DNA of 64,000 nt, taken from Bradysia coprophila. Its lineage: Eukaryota > Arthropoda > Insecta > Diptera > Sciaridae. The stretch is taken from contig NW_023503481.1 in the NCBI RefSeq assembly GCF_014529535.1, positions 186,001-250,000 on the forward strand, read 5' to 3'. A model generated the notes under the pieces. That model had not been told where the DNA came from. It did no database searches and saw only the letters and a program-made list of their open reading frames with translations. A program made the translations under genes and the position numbers. Of this stretch, positions 55,092-64,000 are shown piece after piece (the first letter of the stretch is position 1; each line of letters opens with the position of its first letter).

Positions 55092-56552
55092 GCCCCGGAC
55101 AAAATAACTCCGGACAAAATTACCCGGACAAAATAACTCCCGGACAAAATATCCCCTGCAAAGTTGATGATGACCTGCAAGGGGGATACTCCCCCCTTGA
55201 CCCCCCTTAGCGGGGGCTGCCGTCCCTCGACCCCGCTTTTTTATTTTTCCTTATTCTTCACGGCCTGCGGCGCTGACACTTTTGTCAAAATCATGATCGT
55301 ATTCGCATCTGCGATTTTGTTATGTGTATCGACTAAATTCCAGTACGATCTGAGTCAATTACAGTCGATCTGAATTTGCTCGATATAGTCAATATACTCG
55401 AGTATAGTCAATACACTCGTATATAGTCGAGAAATACTCGAATATAGTCGAGATATGCTATAATATAGTGAAGATATACTCGATAAACTCGAATATAGTC
55501 GAGATATGCTGTAATATAGTCAACATATACTCGAAGGTAGAAGATATTTATGTCCTCAAATATAGTCGATGTCCTCAAATATAGTCGAAAAGTCCTCGAA
55601 CATAGTCGATGTCGTCGAATATAATCGATGTCCTCGCATATAGTCGATGTCTTCGAAGGTAGAAGATATGTCATCGAATATAGTCGATGTCCTCGACTAT
55701 AGTTGATGTCCTCGACTATAGTTGATGTCCTCGAATATAGTCGATGTACTTGAATATAGTCGATGTCATCGAATATAGTCGATGTACTCGAATATAGTCG
55801 ATGTCATCGAATATAGTCGATGTTCTCGAATATAGTCGATGCCCTAAAAAATAGTCGATATCATCAAAAATAGTCGATGTCCTTGAATATAGTCGATGTT
55901 CTCGAATATAGTCGATGCCCTAAAATATAGTCGATGTCATCAAATATAGTCGATGTCCTTGAATATAGTCGATGTCCTTGAATATAGTCGATGTCATCGA
56001 ATATAGTCGATGTCCTCGAATATAGTCGATGTCCTCGAATATAGTCGATGTCCTCGAATATAGTCGATGTCCTCGAATATAGTCGATGTCCTCGAATATA
56101 GTCGATGTCCTCAAATTTAGTCGATGTCATCGAATATAGTCGATGTCCTCGAATATAGTCGATGTCCTCGAATATAGTCGATGTCCTCGAATATAGTCGA
56201 TGTCCTCAAATATAGTCGATGTCCTCATATATAGTCAATGTCATCGAATATAGTCGACATCCTCGAATATAGTCGATGTCCTCGAATATAGTCGATGTCC
56301 TCGAATATAGTCGATGTCCTCGAATATAGTCGATGTACTCGAATATAGTCGATGTCCTCAAATATAGTACAATTTACTCGAATATAATCGAGATATACTC
56401 GTATGTCGATATCCTCGAATATAATATTCTTCGGCTCTATTTATATTCACAATTTTTTTTTTTTAAATGTGATTGGTAGTTATTTTGTCCGGGGTTATTT
56501 TGTCCAGGGTTATTTTGTCCGGGGTTATTTTGTCCGGAAGTTATTTTGTCCG
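55092..56552 (-). mobile_element. satellite-bearing composite element, copy E2
   Basis: Reverse orientation to E1 at 23.15-25.15 kb. The left end has four copies of CCGGACAAAATAAC-like motifs; the right end has five copies of GTTATTTTGTCCGG, so the termini are inverted and internally repeated. Between them, in E1 order when read on the minus strand: the 19-bp array, CGACTGTAATTG, ATCGCAGATGCGAATACGAT, GCGCCGCAGGCCGTGAAGAA and the GC-rich palindromes (55,180-55,250). No protein is encoded. Arrays and spacers have diverged from E1, so the copies are not recent. Confidence 0.78.
55375..56425 (-). repeat. 19-bp satellite array, unit with GACATC
   Basis: About 50 units. On the minus strand the consensus is GACTATATTCGAGGACATC, one base different from the E1 unit (GACATC for GATATC). 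The end nearest the GC block (55.38-55.70 kb) is strongly diverged; the centre (55.98-56.35 kb) is nearly uniform with GATGTCATC and GATGTACTC variants on the plus strand. Confidence 0.95.
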
Positions 56553-56675
56553 ATCACCGTTGGTTGTTATGGACGGCTAACATTCTGTTGATGACAAATA
56601 AACAACAAGCTCTGAGTAATGCAAGGCTGTAAGCTCATTCCCGAGAAGAACCTCCAAACTATATTTTCCCCAACA

Positions 56676-56872
56676 CATTGAAGTTAATTGCGGCTTGTCA
56701 ACTTTCGGCACCCTGGACTTTACTTAAATCGTCGAGGAATGCCTCCAAATAAATTTCTAAAAATCTAGAATTCCGTTTTGGATTTTTACAAATTTATTTG
56801 GAGCCATTCCTCGACGATTTAAGTAAAGTCCAGGGTGCCGAAAGTTGACAAGCCGCAATAAACTTCAACGTG
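56676..56872. repeat. near-perfect inverted repeat, arms about 80 bp
   Basis: Arms at about 56,679-56,757 and 56,789-56,869, each containing GCCGAAAGTTGACAAGCCGC or its complement and GTCCAGGGTGCC. Only a few bases differ, and the spacer is about 30 bases. Transcripts would form a long hairpin. No coding frame. Confidence 0.92.
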
Positions 56873-56949
56873 AAGTGAGATGTTCCTCTATGAATGGCTT
56901 CTTTTTAGATTTTAAAAAAATAATTTGGTTGATGATCCGGGATTTTCGC

Positions 56950-58130
56950 CGAAATTTCATAGCTTTCGTGACTTTTTCTTGACTATTCGTGATTTACCGT
57001 GACTTCACAGTAATTTCCATGATTTTCCGATACTTTTCGTGACTTTCCGGGACTTTTTGTGACACTCCGTGGCTTTTTTTGAGTTTGTGACTAAAGAGGA
57101 TGACAAAAAATTCACATTACCTGCGTCAGATAATATGTCCAATAAGATTAACTTCTGATTGTAATGTTAAGAAAAGTTAGCTGACAAGTCATTACTTGCC
57201 CCAAAGCTTCCTGTAAGCACATAATCTGTGATCGGTAATGTTAAAGTTTCTGAAAGAACAGGTTAAGACAACCCTGACTTGATCACAAAAGCGGTGATAC
57301 ACAAATTGCGCCAACGACTGCGAAGTTTATATGAAAAATGCAACTTAACAAAAACAAAATTCTGAATTTTCCAAGAAAATATTTTCTTCAAGCTCAAACC
57401 ACACTGTAGTGACTGCGTTTATAAAGTTTGGTGTTACCCGCCTTCGTGGTTGTCTTAACCTGTTCTTTCAGAACTTTGTAATGTTAAGCTTATATTCACT
57501 ATAAGGCAAATGAAAGTCATGAACTGAGTGGTGACAAAGCGCCAGACTCATGATCGGGAGGTCTACGGATCGAGCCTGGCGAATACAATATTTTTTTGTT
57601 TTTGTTTCAAACATTACCTGTCACATCTAATTGTCAAAAAATTACATGCCACAGATGTATTGAATAGTATATTACTTCCGAGGTTCCAAGTTGTGTATTT
57701 CATAAGTGGGTTGTTACAGCCCGACCCGAAGGGGAGGGCTGTATTCCCCACTTGTCAAATAACAACTTGGAACCTCGTAAGTACAATGCTTTACGTGATT
57801 AGGCAATGTAAATGAAAATGAAACATGCCGTAACACGTAAAACACATTACCTGGGGACGCACATTACCTGGGGACGCACGTTACCTGTTACAGCTGTTCA
57901 ATTTTCTGTGAGAGCTTTTTGAATTATGAAAAGTCAAAAAGTCAAGTAAAGTCACAAAAAGCCATAGAACGTCACGCCACGAATGTACAGGAAAGTCGCG
58001 GAAGTCACGGAAAGTCATGAAAAGGTCTGGAAAATTACTGTAAAATTACGAAAAGTCAGGAAAAAGTCACAAATTCATGAAAATTCGGTGATATCCGGAA
58101 AATACCGGATCTATTCTGAAAGTCGAAGGA
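56950..58130. mobile_element. nested inverted-repeat element
   Basis: The outer ends are degenerate simple repeats in inverted orientation: GTGACTTTTCG-like words at 56,960-57,090 and GAAAAGTCACG-like words at 57,930-58,110. Inside is an inverted pair at about 57,236-57,272 and 57,447-57,486 (GAACAGGTTAAGACAACC and complement). Next comes a palindrome at 57,655-57,785 (GAGGTTCCAAGTTGT and complement, tip CCCGACCCGAAGGGGAGGG). A tandem CATTACCTGGGGACGCA pair lies at about 57,846-57,880. It looks like several palindromic elements inserted into one another. Confidence 0.65.
57521..57588 (+). other. weak tRNA-like segment
   Basis: The words GAGTGGTGACAAAGCGCCAG, ACTCATGATCGGGAGGTC and GGATCGAGCCTGGCG resemble an A box, an anticodon arm with CAT, and a B box, followed by a T run. 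Stems are poor. It could be the head of a tRNA-derived SINE or chance. Confidence 0.3.
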
Positions 58131-59429
58131 TTCCAAAAAAGTAACGGAAAGTCAAAGTCCTAACCGCCGTTTTTCGAAGCAGTTTCCCGCTCGGTAATAT
58201 CACCATACTTATACGTACCGTCTGTAATAGGTAACATACCTAATCAATTGCTAAGAGCGACGTGACTGCATAATAATTTAACGTTTTCAACTGCCACCTA
58301 AAAAGCGATATAGACTGTAAACTTAAGGAATGGAATGGCATATCACATCCCCAAATTCAATTTCGTGAAATAATGACCCTTGAAGGGGTAATTTTTTCTA
58401 TATTTAACATTGAGATTTTTACGTATCAAGATGTCTTAGTGCAAGTAGTAGTGCTAGCTCAGGTCCGAATAGTACATGTGGTAATGGCCTAGAAACATAG
58501 TTATGCAAGTAACAATTTCACGATGACACTGTTATTACGAGGAAATAAACAAGAAGCAACACTTTTTGTTTATTATATAACATGAAGAAACATATTTGAT
58601 AAATGTTTACTGTAGTAAAACGCAACGTAAATGTAATATGTGAATTGCACTTCCATGTAAATGGTGTACAATTGAATGATATAAAAGACTATGTTAAACC
58701 AGTGTATTTAGTTCTTAAGAGTCGTCGGAGTAATAAAGACCTATTGCTTGGAAGTTTGTTCTTTCCTTTACCTGATGACACCTTCTGTAACTCCACATAC
58801 ATTACGTCCTTGTTTGGAGATTTTTATTTTGCCGAGAGGAAGGTTTGTAGCCTGAGCCGAAGGCAGGATCTTTGAGTGCAATAGAGTCGATATAATCCAA
58901 TAAAAAACCTACACTGCTCACAGACAATTCGCATATCACCTTACCATCATAACCGTCGAATCTTTGACTTTCTATGATCTGAATTCAACAAAACTTCATA
59001 AACGACTGCAAAAGGACACCTTCTTACTTCATTTTGATTAGTTTTTTTTTATAGAAGCAACGATGACTATCTGTACGTTTGGCATCCCACCATTCAATTC
59101 TATTCACATTCAATTGAGTTGGAATTGCAACTCGTTCAAACAAGAAATTTTCATAAAATGCGTCCATCAATATCAGTGTTGGTTGTTCGTATATTATGGA
59201 CTACTTTCATCATTGTGAATGGATGGTTTTTTTACGTCTTTTTCATTGTGACAGAAACTATTTGAAAACTAAATTGATTATAACAGTGTAGTATATGTAT
59301 GTCACGATAGTAAACACCCATCCATACGAGTTGTTATTAAACATAAAAAAGTCAATTGTATAAAGGGATCCGAGTAATTAACCCACTTAAGTTTAAAAAA
59401 TCAGCGACCGATTGACTGTCCCTGAAACA
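58130..59429. other. gene-free stretch
   Basis: A 90-codon frame at 58,603-58,875 has no recognisable domain and ends in a GCCTGAGCCGAAGGCAGG hairpin motif, so I do not call it a gene. The upstream region of the DM14 gene is included; no promoter element was identified. Confidence 0.45.
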
Positions 59430-60031
59430 ATGTCTGGTGAACAATCGAATGAACAGGGTCTTGATCTAACTAAGGTAAAATATTTCGCTGACAAATTATT
59501 TGTAGGAGAGATGACATCATCTCACCATAATTGAACATAAAAGTTTGAGAATGAAAAAAATCATCGAAATTTCAGCAGCATGATCGTAAAGACGATGGAT
59601 GTAATAATGTAGAACAAAAACCCAAGCTTAAACCCCAAATTTCACTGGTCGAATTGGATCGAATGGTCGCCGATAGTCTAAAGGACATCGAAGTGTACGA
59701 TGACGACGGTGACGATGATGATCCTGCGTTATTGAACGAATTGTCGCAAATTATCGAACCACATGAAGTTCGAGATGCGGTGCCTGCTGATACAACTAAT
59801 TCAGATGGTGTTGTGCCGAGATTGTTGCAGCAACGAATCGAAATGTACAAAACTGCTGAAGCGAATGCTATCTCAGCGAATGAAAGTAGTAGGGCCAGAC
59901 GATTCGGTCGAGGATTGTCGACATTGGAGGCAATGCTGAAAGACTCTCTAGCAGGGATAGCAATTAACGAGGAAGATATTCCGCCGGAGGTTATAATTGC
60001 AGCAAAGGATAAAGCAACGACAGAGAAATAA
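59430..60031 (+). CDS. DM14-domain protein, Lgd/CC2D1-like but short
   Basis: Two exons, 59430-59474 and 59576-60031, encode 166 residues. The N-terminal half is acidic (VYDDDGDDDDPALLNELSQI), like the start of Lgd/CC2D1 proteins. The C-terminal half is one DM14 domain: RLLQQRIEMYKTAEANA, ARRFGRGLSTLEAML and INEEDIPPEV follow the family pattern. Lgd/CC2D1 proteins have about four DM14 domains plus a C2 domain and bind the ESCRT-III protein Shrub/CHMP4; here the frame stops 15 codons after the single domain and AATAAA follows near 60,122. The acceptor is a tandem CAGCAG, so one glutamine codon may be optional. It may be a short functional paralogue or a truncated copy. The intact intron argues against a processed pseudogene. 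Confidence 0.85.
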
Positions 60032-60261
60032 AAATGGAAATTGTGACTGTTGTGGGTAGGCATCATCAAAGTTGTCGGTGGTAAATCGTTGAGAGAATTG
60101 TTACGAATTGATTAAATATGGAAATAAAGTACTTGGTGCTTATGTTGCAAACGCAGTTTTTATTAAACGAAGGAATGACGGAGTTTTGAATCAGCCGAGG
60201 ATGTTTAACCAAGCTGTTGTAATTTACTGAATCCGCCGTGGCTCATCGAGTAGAATAAGCC

Positions 60262-60410
60262 AATTTTTTGATAACAGATTTTTCGGCGATCAACAACGAC
60301 GACGACAAGAAGATAAGCTATGGCAAGTGTTCTTTTAAATATAAACTTATTGAAGAGATAGACTTTTGTTAGAGGTTTTTTTTAACAAATAAAGTAACAG
60401 ATTTAATGAT
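60262..60410 (+). repeat. interspersed repeat family 2, copy f
   Basis: It follows the family order: GATAACAGATTTTTCGGCGA, AACAACGACGACGACAAGAA, ATAAGCTATGG, AAATAAAGTAACAGATTTA. More diverged than copies e and g. Confidence 0.6.
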
Positions 60411-60449
60411 ATTTCAACTTCACTCAATAGGCTATCAGTAAATTGAGTT

Positions 60450-60720
60450 TTGTTGACGACTCTCTCCATTTATTCATTCATCTATCTTCCAGCCTAATTC
60501 ACTTTTATAGGCGACGTGTCTGACATCTACCATCCACAGCTGACACTTATTTCATGCTGACGGCCTAAATTATGAGAAAAATTCATGCCCACGGCACGAA
60601 AAACGTTGTCTTCACCTTTGAGAGTAATAGTAAATTCCTACTCGAGCAAAATTGCTGTCAGTGCGAAAACATTTCCTATTTTTTCCACTCGGTAACCAAA
60701 TAACTATTGTTGCGATACGC
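60450..60720 (+). repeat. interspersed repeat family 4, copy c
   Basis: Shares GACTCTCTCCATTTATTCAT, CTAATTCACTT and GGCCTAAATTATGAGAAAAA with 13,375-13,650. No coding capacity. Confidence 0.6.
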
Positions 60721-61144
60721 TTGCCGTTTCTGAGAGATTAAGAAAATAGCAATTGAAATCGATATGTCGGTACAGCAATTGAGATCCAATATTATCGTCT
60801 GTTACGGTTGCGACGACAGAAACAGGTGCATAGGCTTTTAGTGTTCAAAAGTGGCTAATTGAATAGATTGACTGGTTGATTGGACTGTATGCATTGACTA
60901 ATTCAATGTATACTTCGTATACTTTGTTGTGGTCGGGTCAGTAGTTGACAGCATGTTGTAAATTTACGATGTTAAAACTGTTGAAGTAATAGATTTTTAC
61001 CATTAATATGAAGATGCTGAAACCAACAAACCAACAGAAATGACAGACTCGATTGCGCCGATCAAATTTGCTTTATGAGTGTTGTAGATCTTGATGAGGG
61101 CATCCTGACCAGCAAGCAAAAGTAATTGGCAAAAGTAATTGGTC
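60720..61144. other. gene-free stretch
   Basis: I see nothing supported here. Confidence 0.45.
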
Positions 61145-61372
61145 ACACACGGCTATTCATATGTTATCGATAACAACGACAAAAATAATGACAAGCTATG
61201 TGTAAATACAATTTACAAAAAATGGTCCTTTATATAGTAAATCGCATGTTAAAAAAATTGAAGTACAAGATTTTAAATCAACAGATTAAAGATACTTTAA
61301 TCGTGGAAGTAATATATCCGATAATAATACTGGTCATATGCTTGCCGTCTGTAACAGGTTAAGTTGTTATTG
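61145..61372 (+). repeat. interspersed repeat family 2, copy g
   Basis: Longest and best copy with 46,385-46,575: TGTTATCGATAACAACGACA, ATAATGACAAGCTA, ATATAGTAAATCGCATGTTA, AGATTTTAAATCAACAGATT, ending CCGTCTGTAACAGGTTAA. Confidence 0.85.
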
Positions 61373-61905
61373 ACATCGTCGCACGGGTAAACAGCAGAAA
61401 ATTGAAATTTGTGTTTTTAGCTGGTTTTTTATCCCTTCAATAATACATACAGCGTTTTAACGATAAAAACGGCTTTGCAAACTGTTTATCAAAATTACAG
61501 TCATCCCTACCAAGTGCCTGTTCATGCTATTTTTCCAGGCCCGAACTTGCCATACGTACAATCGCCAATTTGGGCGATTTGCGAAGCCTTTAATGATTTT
61601 TGGATAATTTTTTTTAGACTTTTAACAAATGAGTTGTGTTTTGTGTAGTCCCCCAGCCAGTTCGACCCTGTATATTTCGCTAATCTCATGCTTTGAATGA
61701 AAAGTCACGTTTGATTCATAATAATTGAATTTAATTGTTTCAATATTGTTACAATAAAATTGTTTTACCATTACATTTAAAGTCCAAGCGTTTTCAATGT
61801 GGAAACATTTATTGAAATTTTACGATCAAAAACTTTGGTATCACAGCAATTAATTAATATTAGATTTTGTAGAATAAATTCGTAATTTTCTGCACAGGCA
61901 TATAA
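61372..61905. other. gene-free stretch
   Basis: I see nothing supported here. Confidence 0.45.
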
Positions 61906-61907
61906 AG

Positions 61908-62048
61908 GATTACCTTTACGTTACGTACCTGCGGTATAATTTGCTTACTCATGAGGGGAATTTTCCAGAGCCGAAGGCGAGGGATATAATCCCCAAAGTG
62001 AGAAAACAAAATTTTCCCGCAGGTACATACGTACTGTATTTTACATGC
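61908..62048. repeat. imperfect hairpin repeat
   Basis: Arms TACGTACCTGCGG (61,922) and CCGCAGGTACATACG (62,018) enclose a centre with CCAGAGCCGAAGGCGAGGG. Confidence 0.75.
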
Positions 62049-62139
62049 TAGCGTCCGGTATTCGCACTTAAGCACTTTTTCATAGTCGCAAACAGTGATG
62101 AAAAGTGCACTTTACCGCGTGCTGGTATGTGAATCAAAT

Positions 62140-62480
62140 TGAAATGATCGATTCTGAGGATTTTGTGGGTATTGTGATTCAAAAACAAGTATCAGACTTA
62201 CGTAGCTTGATGACACTGAATAAACATAGTGAAAGTCTAGTGAATGCGATGCAGTTAAATTGCAGCATAAATTTGCTTCAGCTGTTTTTCAGCTGATCCA
62301 CACAAACAATGAAAACTGTATGTATGCAGCTCCAACCGTATAAACAGTTTTGATTGCATCTGTACATCAGCTGAAAAACATCTGAAATTTCACTGAAAGT
62401 AATAAAAACAGTTCAATTGTTCGCTATGGAAGTCTGATATGCTTTCGAATCACAATACCCGCAAAATCCTCGGAACCGTT
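62140..62480. repeat. fold-back repeat with CAGCTG palindromes
   Basis: Outer arms: TCTGAGGATTTTGTGGGTAT and ATTGTGATTC near 62,151-62,182, matched by the complement near 62,447-62,482. The inside has CAGCTGTTTTTCAGCTG at about 62,279 and a CAGCTGAAAAACATCTG copy at about 62,369. Confidence 0.82.
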
Positions 62481-63003
62481 CAGTTTAATTGGATTTTCCC
62501 TTAATTTATAATAAAAACATTGAACTTTTACATCAAGAATTCTTAGCTCTAACATATACGATTTAACTATAATATACTCACCATACGTTTACACATTAAT
62601 GGACCTAAACATTAATTTTCCTTTCAATTGCTTGACAATGGAGTGCCGGAATAATTAATTTAAGCGCTGATATTGACGGAAACATTTTTCGACAGAAATA
62701 CAATTATAGCATTTACAGGCGTTACATAATTGCTTGCTCACATAGTAATGGGAACGAATGATGGAAATGTCATTGTTGCGTCGACCTGAAAGACGAGGCA
62801 ATTTCTATCATTTTTAGTCCCATTGATATGTGCTTAAAATTTTCTCACACAAGTTTGTGTTGCCTTGTCTACCTTGGACAAAAAATGTCGAATATCGAAT
62901 TTGGTTTGTGTGACCTTGTCGTGTAGGAAAACCCCTTTAACCTGAATATGTGTCAAAACTTTTTTTATTCTTATGGATCCAACTTCACTCTGATTAATAT
63001 ACA

Positions 63004-63190
63004 TGAAATGTCACAGCAGTGAAGTTGGTTCTTAGCAGATATTTCTTAGACTGAACTGAAATGCTGTTTCAATCTAAAGATCAAATATAATAGATTTTTG
63101 TATAATTCTAGTACATTCCGTCATAACGTTACTGATGTCAGCGCTGTACGTTTTTTGCGAACCAACTTCACTGCTATGACAATTCATGGA
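63004..63190. repeat. fold-back repeat
   Basis: Arms TGTCACAGCAGTGAAGTTGG (about 63,008) and CCAACTTCACTGCTATGACA (about 63,162), spacer about 130 bases. Confidence 0.85.
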
Positions 63191-63194
63191 GTTT

Positions 63195-63455
63195 CACCAG
63201 ATTGAAGCTATTTCACCAGAGCGAAGAGAATGGAGGACGTGAAAAAAAAATTGTGGCGCCTTTACAGGCATACAGGACATATGTGAAGGACGTAACTGAT
63301 TCAGTGTTGCCAGACAGACCTGTGACTCAAAACTATGTCCCCTTCCTGCCGTACGAATGGAAGTTTCACGTACATCAATTTTATTCCTCTAGACTCAGAG
63401 CTGACAAAAAAAAAGTGGAAGAACAATAGTTATTTACGTCAGAAGGACATATCAT
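63195..63455. other. spacer with a 75-codon open frame
   Basis: The frame at 63,202-63,429 has no domain, signal peptide or splice context. The ACCAGAGCGAAGAGAATGG motif at about 63,217 is like other hairpin tips in the window. Confidence 0.4.
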
Positions 63456-63464
63456 TTTCGCGTG

Positions 63465-63580
63465 ACGTATTTAGTTTTTTATGCTTCATACGAGAGCCGA
63501 AAGTGAAGAAATAATGTCAGTTTACTTTCGCCCCTCAAAATTGACATTTCTACTCTCGGCTCTGGTATGAAGCATGAAAT
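63465..63580. repeat. hairpin repeat
   Basis: Arms TATGCTTCATACGAGAGCCG and CGGCTCTGGTATGAAGCAT, with an inner GAAATAATGTCA/TGACATTTC pair. The centre has ACTTTCGCCCCTC. Confidence 0.85.
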
Positions 63581-63667
63581 AGTTATTTTCATGTGTCGGG
63601 GCCGAAAATGAGGGAGTTTCGAGATTTTTCTCGGATTTTCGACCCCTTACATGAAAAATTTTTTGAG

Positions 63668-63777
63668 TATCTGTTTTGGACGTTTGATTTTAGACACTTT
63701 TGCATGTAGCCCTCACTTCGTTCGGGCTACAACTCGCGAAATTGCCTAAAATCAAACGTCCAAAACAGATACACAAA
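63668..63777. repeat. near-perfect hairpin repeat
   Basis: Arms GTATCTGTTTTGGACGTTTG then ATTTTAG, and their exact complement before 63,777. The centre is TGTAGCCCTCACTTCGTTCG followed by GGCTACA. A neighbouring partial hairpin (GGGGCCGAAAATGAGG and CCTTACATG) precedes it at 63.59-63.65 kb. Confidence 0.92.
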
Positions 63778-63821
63778 TAACTATTACGTATCGATTGAGT
63801 AGGCCGAAAGAGTTACGTATT

Positions 63822-63948
63822 AAGTTTTGTTTGCTTGCTAAGAGGACCGAAAGTAAAGAAATGTCAATTCAAGGGGCGAAAGCGAAAGCTTTCGCCCCGC
63901 GAATTGGCAGCTTTACGTTCGGTCCTCTTAGCAAGCATACAAACATTT
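63822..63948. repeat. hairpin repeat with inner palindrome
   Basis: Arms TTGCTTGCTAAGAGGACCGA and TCGGTCCTCTTAGCAAGCAT. The inner part CAATTCAAGGGGCGAAAGCG is followed by its own complement, CTTTCGCCCCGCGAATTG. Almost the whole segment can fold on itself. Confidence 0.93.
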
Positions 63949-64000
63949 TTGGTATGAGATTGTGTAACAAAGTGGTATAGGGGTGCCGCACTTCTTCCGA

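Noticed and set aside
55408-56130. Minus-strand frames with similar repeats
   Set aside because: Same explanation, from the second 19-bp array.
58603-58875. 90-codon frame
   Set aside because: No domain, and it ends in a hairpin-tip motif shared with non-coding repeats.
62105-62296. 63-codon frame
   Set aside because: Falls within a fold-back repeat.
63202-63429. 75-codon frame
   Set aside because: No family, no splice context, surrounded by palindromic repeats.

Overview
The window looks like nuclear DNA of an insect, most likely a dipteran. It is AT-rich, its genes have short GT-AG introns (mostly 55-100 bases), and the recognisable proteins are insect or metazoan: an arrow/LRP5-6 receptor, a spondin with a Kunitz domain, a KIAA0930 (DUF2045) homologue and a DM14-domain protein. 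There are no operons, ribosome binding sites or CRISPR arrays. All gene models were built by hand, by joining open frames across splice sites that keep the frame and the family homology.

Layout. 1-13.9 kb: gene-poor, repeat-rich DNA with a frameshifted histone H2B fragment near 7.1 kb. 13.9-19.0 kb (+): nearly all of arrow/LRP5-6, lacking only the signal-peptide exon. 19.0-29.1 kb: repeats, dominated by a 2-kb element (23.15-25.15 kb) that carries about 80 copies of a 19-bp satellite. 29.1-29.8 kb (-): a three-exon gene for a small single-pass membrane protein. 31.6-36.2 kb: two divergent, paralogous five-exon genes for small secreted ankyrin-repeat proteins. 38.0 kb: a retrotransposon zinc-knuckle remnant. 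38.8-41.7 kb (-): a nine-exon spondin. 45.0-54.6 kb (-): an eight-exon KIAA0930 homologue, whose largest intron holds a tRNA-Arg(CCT) gene and a 1-kb repeat; another of its introns holds a tRNA-Ile pseudogene. 55.1-56.6 kb: a second copy of the satellite-bearing element, in the opposite orientation. 56.6-58.1 kb: nested palindromes. 59.4-60.0 kb (+): a two-exon gene with a single DM14 domain. 60-64 kb: more repeats and a dense run of hairpins.

How the genes relate. They are mostly unrelated neighbours. Arrow (Wnt co-receptor), spondin, the small membrane protein and the ankyrin proteins are secreted or at the cell surface; the KIAA0930 and DM14 proteins have no signal peptide. The only clear local duplication of genes is the ankyrin pair.

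The most unusual feature is the repeat landscape. Two diverged, oppositely oriented copies share one composite element: short repeated terminal motifs in inverted orientation, a 19-bp satellite array, a conserved spacer and a GC-rich palindromic block. Many other fold-back elements with unrelated arms share a similar short motif at or near the hairpin tip.
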